Assembly (NCBI RefSeq): GCF_000317635.1
Contig: NC_019779.1
Coordinates: forward strand, 2,356,001-2,420,000
Length of the DNA: 64,000 nucleotides
Source: Halothece sp. PCC 7418
GTDB lineage: Bacteria; Cyanobacteriota; Cyanobacteriia; Cyanobacteriales; Rubidibacteraceae
Reading direction: 5' to 3'
Each line of letters opens with the position of its first letter. Position 1 is the stretch's first letter. The translations under genes were made by a program, and so were the position numbers. Below, piece after piece: positions 9,138 through 18,187 of this stretch. The notes under the pieces were generated by a model. That model worked only from the letters and a program-made list of their open reading frames with translations, was not told the DNA's origin and made no database searches.

Positions 9138-10766
9138 ATGTCAACACTTCCCCTCGAACAAGAACTCAAAACTGCCGTTGAATCTCGACGCAACTTTGCC
9201 ATTATTTCTCACCCTGACGCAGGGAAAACCACTCTCACCGAAAAACTGCTTCTCTATGGAGGCGCGATCCATCAAGCAGGCGCAGTAAAGTCGAAACGGG
9301 CGCAAAAAAAAGCGACTTCCGACTGGATGGAACTAGAAAAACAACGGGGGATTTCCATTACTTCTACAGTCTTGCAGTTTAACTATCAAGACTTTCAGAT
9401 TAACCTCTTAGATACCCCAGGTCACCAAGATTTTAGTGAAGATACTTATCGGACGCTAGCTGCTGCGGATAATGCGGTGATGTTGATCGATGCAGCAAAA
9501 GGGCTAGAACCCCAAACCCGCAAACTGTTTGAAGTCTGTCGGATGCGATCGCTGCCTATTTTTACCTTTGCCAATAAAATGGATCGTCCGTCAAGAGAAC
9601 CCCTGGAACTGATTGACGAAATCGAACAAGAATTAGGCTTACAAACCTACGCAGTTAATTGGCCCATTGGCATGGGCGATCGCTTTAAGGGAGTTTATGA
9701 CCGTCGCAGTCAACAGATACACTTATTTCAGCGCACGGCTCATGGTAGCACTCAAGCAGAAACAACAGTGATTTCTTTGGGCGATCCGAAAATAGAAGAG
9801 ATTTTAGACCAAGATCTCTACTTTCAACTCAAAGACGAAATTGAAATTATTGAAGAAGTCGCGCCAGATTTTGATCTCGAACGCATTCATAATGGGGAAC
9901 TCACACCGATGTTCTTTGGGAGTGCGATGACAAACTTTGGGGTACAGTTATTTTTAGATGCCTTTTTAGAATATGCTCAACCGCCAGAAGCGCATCAGTC
10001 GTCGCGAGGAGAAATGAATCCCACTTATCCCGACTTTACAGGGTTTGTGTTCAAGCTCCAAGCCAATATGGATCCAAAACATCGCGATCGCGTTGCCTTT
10101 GTTCGGGTCTGCACCGGAAAATTTGAAAAGGATATGAGTGTCAATCATGCTCGTACAGGCAAAAGCGTCCGTCTGTCTCGTCCCCAAAAACTCTTTGCCC
10201 AAGACCGCGATTCGATTGATGAGGCATATCCAGGGGACGTAATTGGCTTAAATAATCCTGGAATGTTTGCCATTGGCGATACCGTCTATGCAGGGAAAAA
10301 AGTGGTTTATGAAGGGATTCCCTGCTTTTCCCCTGAACTCTTTGCCTATTTGAAAAACCCGAATCCTTCCAAGTTTAAGCAATTCCACAAAGGCGTGACT
10401 GAACTACGGGAAGAAGGGGCGATTCAAATCATGTATTCCAAAGATGAAAGCAAGCGCGATCCGATTCTCGCTGCTGTGGGACAACTGCAAATAGAAGTAG
10501 TCCAATATCGGATGGAAAATGAGTATGGGGTAGAAACGAGCCTCGAAATGCTCCCCTATAAAGTCGCCCGTTGGGTCACAGGGGGCTGGGAAGCCCTAGA
10601 AAAAGCAGGACGACTCTTTAACACCGTTACCGTTAAAGATATCTGGGAACGCCCCGTTCTGTTGTTTAAAAATCAATGGAACTTAGATCAAATTCAAGGG
10701 GATCATCCCGAACTGAAGTTAAGTGCCACTGCACCCGTAGGCGTGGGCTTAGAACCCGATGTTTAA
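9138..10766 (+). CDS. prfC: Peptide chain release factor 3
   Basis: RF3 is the translational GTPase that recycles RF1/RF2 from the ribosome after peptide release. At 542 aa it is full length. G motifs: SHPDAGKTT (P-loop), RGISITS (switch I), DTPGHQDF (switch II) and NKMD. Domains II and III follow, with [18 protein letters not shown] and the C-terminal [13 protein letters not shown]. Cytosolic. Flanked by repeat-rich spacers on both sides, so probably transcribed alone. Confidence 0.95.
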   Translation: MSTLPLEQELKTAVESRRNFAIISHPDAGKTTLTEKLLLYGGAIHQAGAVKSKRAQKKATSDWMELEKQRGISITSTVLQFNYQDFQINLLDTPGHQDFSEDTYRTLAAADNAVMLIDAAKGLEPQTRKLFEVCRMRSLPIFTFANKMDRPSREPLELIDEIEQELGLQTYAVNWPIGMGDRFKGVYDRRSQQIHLFQRTAHGSTQAETTVISLGDPKIEEILDQDLYFQLKDEIEIIEEVAPDFDLERIHNGELTPMFFGSAMTNFGVQLFLDAFLEYAQPPEAHQSSRGEMNPTYPDFTGFVFKLQANMDPKHRDRVAFVRVCTGKFEKDMSVNHARTGKSVRLSRPQKLFAQDRDSIDEAYPGDVIGLNNPGMFAIGDTVYAGKKVVYEGIPCFSPELFAYLKNPNPSKFKQFHKGVTELREEGAIQIMYSKDESKRDPILAAVGQLQIEVVQYRMENEYGVETSLEMLPYKVARWVTGGWEALEKAGRLFNTVTVKDIWERPVLLFKNQWNLDQIQGDHPELKLSATAPVGVGLEPDV

Positions 10767-10839
10767 ATCTCATTTTAACTGTTTATTAGTGCTACTCGTT
10801 TAGGTGTTTGAGAGATCGAAATCTCAAAACTAAGTCATC

Positions 10840-10871
10840 GATTACCTTTTCCCTTTTCAAGTAGCGCTATA
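10840..10871. repeat. Dispersed repeat shared with 37973-38009
   Basis: GATTACCTTTTCCCTTT is followed after 5 bases by TAGCGCTATA. The inverse complement of the same two blocks, 10 bases apart, lies at 37973-38009 downstream of opcA. Confidence 0.7.
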
Positions 10872-11065
10872 GCGGGAGTGCCAGCGAAAATCATCGGTAA
10901 CAGCGATTGCCCCGTCTTTTTTGGAAAAACCGAGCTTTTTCTCGATTAAACTCTATTATAATTGATATAATCATATATTTTAATCAATTCAACAGGTGGA
11001 TTTTTTACGGAGTCAGATTTGACTGTGTATCGATCGATGGTTTACTTACTGATGGTTAGCCTCGA

Positions 11066-11122
11066 TTGACCCGAAGGGTCACCGAGCTTCGCTCGATCGC
11101 GCACTTTTTCAGCAGACCCTAA
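11066..11122. repeat. Hairpin repeat ending in a 20-mer shared with 22785-22804
   Basis: TTGAC leads into the hairpin GACCC-GAA-GGGTC, then GAGC-TTC-GCTC, and ends with a 20-base block (11103-11122). Its exact reverse complement is at 22785-22804, where the neighbouring TCACCGAGC is also conserved. It is probably a small mobile repeat or the end of a lost insertion sequence. Confidence 0.7.
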
Positions 11123-11132
11123 TTAATTTCCC

Positions 11133-11165
11133 AAAGAACAAACAACGAAGAACAAACAACAAAAA
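11133..11165. repeat. Heptad tract (AACAAAC/AACGAAG)
   Basis: Four to five units of the heptad family lie upstream of icd. Confidence 0.7.
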
Positions 11166-11231
11166 TTAAAAATGTCCATCGCCAGTCCGAGAATTGGTAT
11201 ATTGAGCATTATCTGTTAGTGTCGAGCGAAA

Positions 11232-12659
11232 ATGTACGAAAAAATTACCCCTCCTAGTGTTGGAACCAAGATTACATTTAAAGATGGTGAACCCATTGTT
11301 CCTGATGATCCGATTATTCCCTTCATTCGCGGTGATGGAACTGGCTATGATATCTGGCCCGCGACACAGAACGTTTTAGAAGCAGCGGTTCAAAAGGCTT
11401 ATGGCGACCAGAAAAAAATCAACTGGTTCAAAATCTATGCGGGTGATGAAGCCTGTGAACATTATGGGACGTTTCAATATTTACCCGAAGATACCCTGCA
11501 AGCGATTCGCGAATATGGGGTTGCCATTAAAGGTCCTTTAACAACCCCTGTCGGCGGTGGGATTCGGTCGCTGAATGTTGCCCTTCGTCAGATTAATGAT
11601 TTATATGCTTGTGTGCGCCCTTGTCGCTATTATCCAGGCACACCCTCCCCACATCGCTATCCTGAACGCCTCGATGTAATTGTTTATCGGGAAAATACAG
11701 AGGATATTTATCTGGGAGTGGAGTGGAAAGAAGGGACTGAAACCGCACAGAAGTTAATTGAGATCCTAAATAAAGATTTAATTCCCAATACTCCCGAACA
11801 TGGGAAGAAACAAATTCGCCTTGATTCTGGAATTGGGGTGAAACCGATTAGTAAAACGGGGTCTCAGCGTCTTGTGCGTCGTGCGATTAAACACGCCCTA
11901 CAATTGCCCAAAAATAAGCAGCAAGTAACGTTGGTACATAAGGGCAATATTATGAAATATACTGAAGGCGCGTTTCGGGATTGGGGCTATGAGTTAGCAA
12001 CTACTGAGTTTCGTAATGAGTGTGTCACCGAACGAGAATCTTGGATTCTGGGAAACAAAGAGAATAATCCCGATTTGAGTTTGGAAGAAAATGCTCGTCA
12101 AGTGGAACCGGGGTTTGATAGTGTAACGCCAGAACGTCGCGAAGAGATTAAACAAGAGGTGCAAGGGGTTCTCGATAGCCTTTGGGAGACTCACGGTGAG
12201 GGCAAATGGAAAGATAAGGTGATGGTGAATGACCGCATTGCCGATAGTATTTTCCAACAGATTCAAACCCGTCCTAATGAATACTCTATTCTTGCAACGA
12301 TGAACCTTAATGGTGACTATTTATCCGATGCTGCTGCTGCGTTAGTCGGTGGTTTAGGCATGGGACCGGGGGCAAATATTGGCGATCACTGCGCGATTTT
12401 TGAAGCAACCCACGGCACAGCCCCCAAACACGCGGGGTTAGATCGGGTTAATCCTGGTTCGTTGATTCTCTCTGGGGTGATGATGTTGGAATATTTAGGC
12501 TGGAATGAAGCAGCGCAGTTAATCCAAAAAGGGTTAGGAAGCGCGATCGCGCAAAAAGAAGTTACCTATGATTTAGCGCGGATGATGGAACCGAAAGTCG
12601 ATCCCCCGCTCAAATGTTCTGAGTTTGCTCAAGCTATTATTAATCACTTTGATGATTAA
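11232..12659 (+). CDS. icd: Isocitrate dehydrogenase, NADP-dependent
   Basis: Oxidative decarboxylation of isocitrate to 2-oxoglutarate, which in cyanobacteria supplies the carbon skeleton for ammonium assimilation. The 475-aa protein has the cyanobacterial form: [14 protein letters not shown] start, phosphate-binding [12 protein letters not shown] with the substrate serine, [26 protein letters not shown], the Mg-binding aspartates in [12 protein letters not shown], and [10 protein letters not shown]. The insertion after about residue 270 (CVTERESW...) is typical of cyanobacterial Icd. An HIP1 12-mer occurs in its 3' part. Confidence 0.96.
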   Translation: MYEKITPPSVGTKITFKDGEPIVPDDPIIPFIRGDGTGYDIWPATQNVLEAAVQKAYGDQKKINWFKIYAGDEACEHYGTFQYLPEDTLQAIREYGVAIKGPLTTPVGGGIRSLNVALRQINDLYACVRPCRYYPGTPSPHRYPERLDVIVYRENTEDIYLGVEWKEGTETAQKLIEILNKDLIPNTPEHGKKQIRLDSGIGVKPISKTGSQRLVRRAIKHALQLPKNKQQVTLVHKGNIMKYTEGAFRDWGYELATTEFRNECVTERESWILGNKENNPDLSLEENARQVEPGFDSVTPERREEIKQEVQGVLDSLWETHGEGKWKDKVMVNDRIADSIFQQIQTRPNEYSILATMNLNGDYLSDAAAALVGGLGMGPGANIGDHCAIFEATHGTAPKHAGLDRVNPGSLILSGVMMLEYLGWNEAAQLIQKGLGSAIAQKEVTYDLARMMEPKVDPPLKCSEFAQAIINHFDD

Positions 12660-12685
12660 GGATTAGAAAAAGAAGGACGTTGCTT

Positions 12686-12710
12686 GTAGGGTGGGCACTG
12701 CCCACCCTAC
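12686..12710. terminator. Perfect 12-bp hairpin after icd
   Basis: GTAGGGTGGGCA and its exact complement are separated by one base, 26 bases after the icd stop. Near-identical GTAGGGTGGGC hairpins are a common cyanobacterial intergenic repeat. There is no T-run, so the terminator role is inferred. Confidence 0.6.
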
Positions 12711-12804
12711 GACTACGACTCACCTTGTCTCCCTCGGAGTAGATTACAGAAAATGTTAAGAATAGTAAACTAAAGAGAGAAATTTTTTTGAGGGAGTAAC
12801 CTAC

Positions 12805-14043
12805 GTGAACGTCCTGAAAACGCTGACTCCAACGCAAACGAAAAACCTAACCATTCTTGCCATATCAGGTTTACTGTTCTGGATTAGCTTAACCAGCCTC
12901 TTACCCACCTTACCCGCTTACATTGCTGACATTGGCGGAAGTAAACATCAGGTGGGTTTAGTTATGGGCAGTTTTGCCATTGGTTTGTTGTTGTTTCGGG
13001 CGCAATTGGGGCAACTCTCTGACCAGCGCAGTCGAAAGCTGGTGATTATGATTGGGACGTTTGTGGTGGGAACCGCCCCCTTAGGATACCTTTGGGTGGA
13101 TTCGATTCCCTTACTCATGGCATTTCGGGCGTTTCATGGCATTAGTATCGCTGCGTTTACCACAGGTTATAGTACCCTTGTGGTTGATTGGTCGCCTCCA
13201 GAAAAACGGGGGGAACTGATTGGTTATATGAGTTTAGTTGTTCCTGTGGGGTTAGCGGTGGGCCCTGCGTTAGGAGGTTATCTCCAAGTGAGTGTGGGTT
13301 ATGAAGTCTTATTTGCTATTTCCGCAGCATCTGGTTATTTAGGATTATTATTTGCCTCACAGGTAACCGAAGGGAAGGTCGAAAAGACTCACGAAGATCA
13401 AACAGAAGAAACACCACAATCTGGCTTTTGGACAATTTTACTCAGTCCTCGCATTCGGACACCCGCCACAGTTTTATTTATGGTGGGATTAGTGTTTGGC
13501 ACGTTAACCACGTTTCTCCCTTTGTATGTTCGCGAGTTAGGCATTGCCTTAAATCCAGGCTTATATTACACCACCTCAGCCATCGCCAGCTTTGCCATGC
13601 GGATGTTTGTGGGACGGGCTTCTGATTATTATGGGCGTGGAATTTTTATTACCATGAGTTTGAGTCTGTACACTGTCGCCATGTACTTACTTGCTAGTGC
13701 TAATACCCCTGAAGAATTTTTAATTGCCGCGATCGCGCAAGGAGCAGGCGGTGGTACACTGATCCCGATGATGATCGCGCTAATGTCAGATCGCTCACTC
13801 ACTAGCGAACGGGGACGGATTTATGCCCTTTCCATTGGCGGATTTGATTTAGGCATTGCTCTGGCGGGTCCTGGCATTGGCTCTTTGGCGGAAATTTTAG
13901 GCTATCGCGGATTATTCCAAGTGGGAGTGAGTTTAGCTGCAATTGCTTTAATTGTATTCGTCACGCGATCGAGCAAAAGTGTTCCTCACTCGCTGCGTTT
14001 TGCCATTGGACGGGAAAAAGATGTCTATGCGGTGAACCAGTAA
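12805..14043 (+). CDS. Major facilitator superfamily transporter
   Basis: A 412-aa inner-membrane transporter with 12 predicted helices in two halves. It has the MFS loop 2-3 motif (GQLSDQRSRK) and the repeat of it in the second half (GRASDYYGRG). It resembles drug/H+ antiporter-type MFS proteins, but the substrate cannot be read. The start is GTG at 12805, chosen because GAGGGAG lies 9 bases upstream. It converges with the PBP2 gene; their stops abut with no spacer. Confidence 0.85.
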   Translation: MNVLKTLTPTQTKNLTILAISGLLFWISLTSLLPTLPAYIADIGGSKHQVGLVMGSFAIGLLLFRAQLGQLSDQRSRKLVIMIGTFVVGTAPLGYLWVDSIPLLMAFRAFHGISIAAFTTGYSTLVVDWSPPEKRGELIGYMSLVVPVGLAVGPALGGYLQVSVGYEVLFAISAASGYLGLLFASQVTEGKVEKTHEDQTEETPQSGFWTILLSPRIRTPATVLFMVGLVFGTLTTFLPLYVRELGIALNPGLYYTTSAIASFAMRMFVGRASDYYGRGIFITMSLSLYTVAMYLLASANTPEEFLIAAIAQGAGGGTLIPMMIALMSDRSLTSERGRIYALSIGGFDLGIALAGPGIGSLAEILGYRGLFQVGVSLAAIALIVFVTRSSKSVPHSLRFAIGREKDVYAVNQ

Positions 14044-15876
14044 CTATTTTTTCTCTTTTTCATTTCCATTAAAATAAGTTTCCAGCACTTCCCGCACCAT
14101 GGGCGCAGCAACAGATCCACCACCGCCACCAGAATGTTCTGCAAAGGCAACCACGACAATTTCTGGATTATTATAGGGTGCATAAGCTCCAAACCAAGCG
14201 TGAGCCTTCCCTGGTGGGGCTTCAGCCGTGCCACTTTTCCCCGCAGCAGGGGGTAAAGAAGGGACTCTGACTGCGGTTCCCGTCCCGCCAGAAACGACCG
14301 CCCTTAAGCCTTCTTGTAAGGTGCGAACGGTACTGGATTTTAAGTTCATAGAAACCTTTCTGGGGGGATAGCCTTGATCAGTTTTCAGTAAATGAGGATT
14401 TACCCGATAGCCTCCATTTGCGGGAACAGCAAACATCACCGCAACTTGTAAGGGAGTCGCGAGAGTAAACCCCTGTCCAATAGACATATTGACCGTATCT
14501 CCATCAGACCAACCCCAATCAAACCGTTCTTGTTTCCAGGCTTCATCTGCAATTAAACCAGAGGTTTCAGCAGGAAGTTCAAGGGTTGTTTCGGTCCCAA
14601 AGCCATAGCGTCTCGCCCAATCAATTAATACTTCTCCGCCAACGCCCCGACCCACTTGTCCAAAAAAGGTATTACTACTCCAAGCCAGGGCTTGTACATA
14701 GCCCATGGGGCCGAATCCCGCACGATTCCACTCCCCAAAACGGACTCCCGAAACATTTAAGTAGGCATAGGTATTGAGAACAGTATTAGGGGGATATTGT
14801 CCCGATTCCATCCCTGCGGTTGCTGTCACAATTTTGAAAGTAGAAGCAGGGGGAAACCCTCGTAAAGCACGATTAACAAACGGATTATCTTTAGCTTGTA
14901 GCTTTTGCCACGTTTCGGGGGTAATGCGACCCGAGAAGATATTGGGGTCAAAGGTGGGACGACTTGCCATGGCTAAAACGCCCCCTGTATGAGGATCTAG
15001 AGCAACGATCGCGCCAATTCGATCCCCAAGGGCTGCCTCTGCTGCTTTCTGCAACTCTAAATCCAGCGTTAGCGTGACATTTCCTCCTGATTTCGCGCTT
15101 TTTTCCCCTAAAATCCGAATAATGCGCCCAGCACCATTCACTTCCACTTGCTGACCGCCCCATTCTCCTCGGAGTTGTCTTTCAAACGCGGATTCTGCCC
15201 CCATGCGCCCGATAATATCTCCAAGGCGATATTCATCAGATTCATCTGCTGCTAACTCTTCCCCTGTAATCTCGCCCGTGTAGCCAAGAAGATGCGCTGC
15301 CACTTCCCCATGAGGATAATCGCGAACGGGTTCAATATCCAATTCTACCCCCGTCAGTTGATAGTTATACTCCTCGATCGCGGTTACTTGTTCTGGGGTT
15401 AATCCTCTGGCAATCCGCACGAGGGAAGGAGAGTTAACGGGGACTTCTTCCACCCGACTGATAATGTCAGCAGCAGACATTTCTAGAATCTCAGCCAGCT
15501 GATTCACCGTATGATTCCAGTTCGGTTCTGTTTTCGCCAGGGGCCAAATAAAAACAGAGTAGGAGAGACGACTATCGGCTAAAATCTTGCCATTGCGATC
15601 CAAAATATTACCCCGAACTGGCGGTTTCGGCAAAATCCGAATCCGATTATTTTCCGCCAGTTGGCGATTGCGTTCTCCTTCTACCAGTTGCAAATAACCC
15701 AAGCGAGACCCAATTCCCCCCAACAATAAAGCTGTAATCAAAAGTAAGAGAACCGCAGGACGCAGTTTTCGTCCCACGGTGCGGGATTTACGCTTACGAC
15801 TCCCTGTGGGTAAGTTAGCCTTACTCTGACCCTGTTTGCGATGTTTCCGTTGGGGAGAAGGAAGGGTAGTTGCCAT
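14044..15876 (-). CDS. mrdA: Penicillin-binding protein 2 (peptidoglycan transpeptidase)
   Basis: Class B PBP of 610 aa for cell-wall crosslinking in elongation. A basic cytoplasmic tail is followed by one membrane anchor (about 39-60), the PBP dimer domain with VRGNILDRNGKILA, and the transpeptidase domain with catalytic STFK (345-348), SSN (400-402) and KSGT (547-550). No ECF insertion is needed for the call; the RGE/FGPMG-type features fit the PBP2/FtsI family and the DRNG box fits PBP2. It lies 5 bases downstream of the DUF1517 gene and probably belongs to the thiE-thiS-DUF1517-mrdA run. Confidence 0.9.
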   Translation of the reverse strand: MATTLPSPQRKHRKQGQSKANLPTGSRKRKSRTVGRKLRPAVLLLLITALLLGGIGSRLGYLQLVEGERNRQLAENNRIRILPKPPVRGNILDRNGKILADSRLSYSVFIWPLAKTEPNWNHTVNQLAEILEMSAADIISRVEEVPVNSPSLVRIARGLTPEQVTAIEEYNYQLTGVELDIEPVRDYPHGEVAAHLLGYTGEITGEELAADESDEYRLGDIIGRMGAESAFERQLRGEWGGQQVEVNGAGRIIRILGEKSAKSGGNVTLTLDLELQKAAEAALGDRIGAIVALDPHTGGVLAMASRPTFDPNIFSGRITPETWQKLQAKDNPFVNRALRGFPPASTFKIVTATAGMESGQYPPNTVLNTYAYLNVSGVRFGEWNRAGFGPMGYVQALAWSSNTFFGQVGRGVGGEVLIDWARRYGFGTETTLELPAETSGLIADEAWKQERFDWGWSDGDTVNMSIGQGFTLATPLQVAVMFAVPANGGYRVNPHLLKTDQGYPPRKVSMNLKSSTVRTLQEGLRAVVSGGTGTAVRVPSLPPAAGKSGTAEAPPGKAHAWFGAYAPYNNPEIVVVAFAEHSGGGGGSVAAPMVREVLETYFNGNEKEKK

Positions 15877-15881
15877 AAGGG

Positions 15882-16778
15882 TTAGAGACGATTTAAATCG
15901 GGATAGGCTGCTAAGAGGTCATCATTGGATAGGGTATCGTCTTCGGCTTGGGGAGTCCAAATCACTTCTACCGCTAAGAGGTTTTCACTTCCCGTACTGC
16001 CTAACTGTCGCAAGGCTTGACGGACATCATCAGCACTGTTGGTTTTGGGGAGATCGACTTTCCCTTGGATACCTGCGAGAATGGTCACGACAATATATTC
16101 AGCAGGTGCTTCCCCATTTCCAGCTTCACTGGTTTCCTGTCTCGACAGTCCTTCCACATTAGAAAGGGTTTCCTCACTATACTTACTGCGTTCGGAGAGT
16201 GCAAAGCGGTTAAACTGCGATTCTGCTGCATCCATTTGGGAAACATTGGATTCAGTTTTGGCATAGACCCAGTATTCGGGATGACGTAACAGGGTAAGGG
16301 TTGCTTCTTGTAAAACCATGCTACGACCTGCTGCGGTGCCTGTATCTGCTCGTTGGGCAAGATCATTTAATTCTTTTTGCAGTTCTTTCGCATCGGCTAA
16401 TAAGCCCACTTGCACCTTAGAGACAGTAACTTTGGGATTGGCAGTTGCCACACCGTCACCACCGCCAAAACCTGCATTTTGGAAACTTCTCACGAGGAAG
16501 TTGGCAATGGCAAAGAAGATCAAGATGGTGAAAATACTACCAAACCCGCCGAAGCCAAAGAAGGGCAGTAAAAACGGAAAGCCGAAGCCTCCTCCAGGGC
16601 GATTACCGCCTCTCGGTGCGGGTGCGCTACGACTGGGAGCGCGAAATCCTCCCCCACCAATACGCCCACCGCTACGGGCTGCTAAAGCACCACTAACATC
16701 GCTAAAAACGAAGATAAAAGCGAGTGCGACAAGAAAAAAGGATTTTAGGAAACGTTTCCACGAAATATTCTGGAACAT
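15882..16778 (-). CDS. DUF1517-domain membrane protein
   Basis: A 298-aa protein of the cyanobacteria/plant DUF1517 family. An N-terminal signal/anchor (about 10-33) is followed by a Gly/Arg/Pro-rich segment (RSGGRIGGGGFRAPSRSAP), a second hydrophobic segment (about 66-95) and a soluble C-terminal domain with KVQVGLLADAKELQKEL and EYIVVTILAGIQGK. The Gly-rich low-complexity linker is a family hallmark. The function is not established. Located between thiS and mrdA on the same strand. Confidence 0.87.
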   Translation of the reverse strand: MFQNISWKRFLKSFFLVALAFIFVFSDVSGALAARSGGRIGGGGFRAPSRSAPAPRGGNRPGGGFGFPFLLPFFGFGGFGSIFTILIFFAIANFLVRSFQNAGFGGGDGVATANPKVTVSKVQVGLLADAKELQKELNDLAQRADTGTAAGRSMVLQEATLTLLRHPEYWVYAKTESNVSQMDAAESQFNRFALSERSKYSEETLSNVEGLSRQETSEAGNGEAPAEYIVVTILAGIQGKVDLPKTNSADDVRQALRQLGSTGSENLLAVEVIWTPQAEDDTLSNDDLLAAYPDLNRL

Positions 16779-16826
16779 TATTTTGCTTCGATTCTTTGAT
16801 GGATTACTATCTACTTTCGATCATGC

Positions 16827-17054
16827 TTAATTTTTGCCAGAACCACCACCGACAATGGTTACAATTTCCAGTTTGTCTCCTTCTTTCACGATCGTTTCTG
16901 ACCAATGTTGACGGTGCAGGATTTCTCCGTTATATTCCACGGCAACTAAACGCGGATTGTAGTTGAGTTCGGCAATAACATCAGTGACGGGGCTTTGGGG
17001 GGAACAATTCACTGGATCGCCGTTAACGGTCAGGGTAATGGTATCGTTAGGCAT
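16827..17054 (-). CDS. thiS: Sulfur carrier protein ThiS
   Basis: A small beta-grasp carrier (75 aa) that brings sulfur as a thiocarboxylate to thiazole synthase ThiG. The core TLTVNGDPVNC and the tail region VTIVGGG are typical. ThiS normally ends in Gly-Gly, whose terminal carboxylate is adenylated by ThiF; here the frame runs on four residues (SGKN) after GGG, so the product may need trimming. The start overlaps the 3' end of thiE by 8 bases, so translation is coupled. Confidence 0.88.
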   Translation of the reverse strand: MPNDTITLTVNGDPVNCSPQSPVTDVIAELNYNPRLVAVEYNGEILHRQHWSETIVKEGDKLEIVTIVGGGSGKN

Positions 17055-18102
17055 GGTTGCGGGAATGAGAAAACTGCATTAAAAGATTTTCTGTTGTTTT
17101 TTGCGGATCAGGGGCTGACATGATGGCTCTGACGACAGCAACCCCATTGGCTTGCGCTTCTATCACATCTTGAATATTATCAGCATTGATGCCCCCAATG
17201 GCAAACCAAGGAACGGGACAATGTTTGGCTGCATAGCGCACATAATCCAGTCCTGCGGGAGCTTTACCAGGTTTAGTTGGGGTTTTGTAAACGGGACCGA
17301 CTCCCACATAATCTGCTCCTTGCGCGATCGCGCTTGACATTTCATGGGGGTTTGTGGTAGATTTCCCGACAATCTGATTCGCTCCAAGAATCTGACGGGC
17401 AGTTGCAACCGAAATATCTTGTTGTCCGAGGTGAACCCCATCTGCACCGACAGCAAGAGCCAGATCAGCGCGATCGTTCATGAGAAAAAGTGCGCCATAT
17501 TCATGGCAAAGGTCGCATAACTGCTTTCCTTCTTCGAGTTGAATGCGGTCTTCTGCGTCTTTATTTCGATATTGCACAAGGGGAAGTCCTCCTTTCAAGG
17601 CTGCTTCCACAATGGAAAAAATATTGGGCGTGGGAGAGGTGACAAGATACAGTTTTGCTGCGTCGAGTTTTCCTTGAGGAGAAGTTGTAAAAAGGGTACT
17701 TTCAAGGGTATAAATTTGATAACGCAGTTGCTTACAAGCACTTCCCATTTCGGGATGATAAAGTTTCCCATATTCCTCCAAAACGCGCAGAGCTTCTTGG
17801 GTCCGCGCTAAGTTAATTTGTAGTACCTGTTGCGGACTGTCTCGGGTTTCTTCTTGAGGATGAGTAAGCGTTGTTCCACAATCATCGGGGGTATTACGAG
17901 CGGAATGGATCTCTTCTGTATGCCATTTGGCTAAAGTTTGACGCATTGCTTTACAGGTTTGCGCCAAGTTGGAATTATCTAAGGCAAAACGACACCATTC
18001 TTCAATAATACGGATGCCTTCACGGGCGCGATCTAAGTTGGCATCTAAGATGCGATAAGTGGCTTGTTTGTCTGAAGAGAATAAGTATTTGCTTTCTGTC
18101 AT
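17047..18102 (-). CDS. thiE: Thiamine phosphate synthase with N-terminal helical domain
   Basis: A 351-aa cyanobacterial form of ThiE, which joins HMP-pyrophosphate and thiazole phosphate to thiamine phosphate. Residues 1 to about 145 are the cyanobacterial-specific helical extension (RILDANLDRAREGIRIIEEW). The rest is the TIM barrel with LVQYRNKDAEDR, LFMNDR (here FLMNDRADLALAVGADGVHLGQQD), GPVYKTPTKPG and PWFAIGGI. An HIP1 12-mer lies at 17322. It overlaps thiS, forming a thiamine pair; thiG, thiO and thiF are elsewhere. Confidence 0.94.
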   Translation of the reverse strand: MTESKYLFSSDKQATYRILDANLDRAREGIRIIEEWCRFALDNSNLAQTCKAMRQTLAKWHTEEIHSARNTPDDCGTTLTHPQEETRDSPQQVLQINLARTQEALRVLEEYGKLYHPEMGSACKQLRYQIYTLESTLFTTSPQGKLDAAKLYLVTSPTPNIFSIVEAALKGGLPLVQYRNKDAEDRIQLEEGKQLCDLCHEYGALFLMNDRADLALAVGADGVHLGQQDISVATARQILGANQIVGKSTTNPHEMSSAIAQGADYVGVGPVYKTPTKPGKAPAGLDYVRYAAKHCPVPWFAIGGINADNIQDVIEAQANGVAVVRAIMSAPDPQKTTENLLMQFSHSRNHA

Positions 18103-18187
18103 AAGTTAAGTCAATGAGAGCATTTTCTATCATAATGTAGTCCCTTTTCCTATTAAAACAGACTGAGAAGTTTTACAGATGGATACC

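Larger units (their letters stand above)
10767..11231. other. Repeat-rich spacer between prfC and icd
   Basis: No gene is supported in these 465 bases. They hold an imperfect hairpin near 10806-10829 (TTTGAGA...TCTCAAA) that may end prfC, a dispersed repeat at 10840-10871, a hairpin-plus-20-mer repeat at 11066-11122 and a heptad tract at 11133-11165, each listed separately. The AT-rich part around 10945-11000 is the likely promoter zone for icd. Confidence 0.6.

Noticed and set aside
16318-16830. 170-codon plus-strand frame
   Set aside because: Antisense to the DUF1517 gene; its proline/lysine-rich product mirrors the Gly-rich codons of the real gene.
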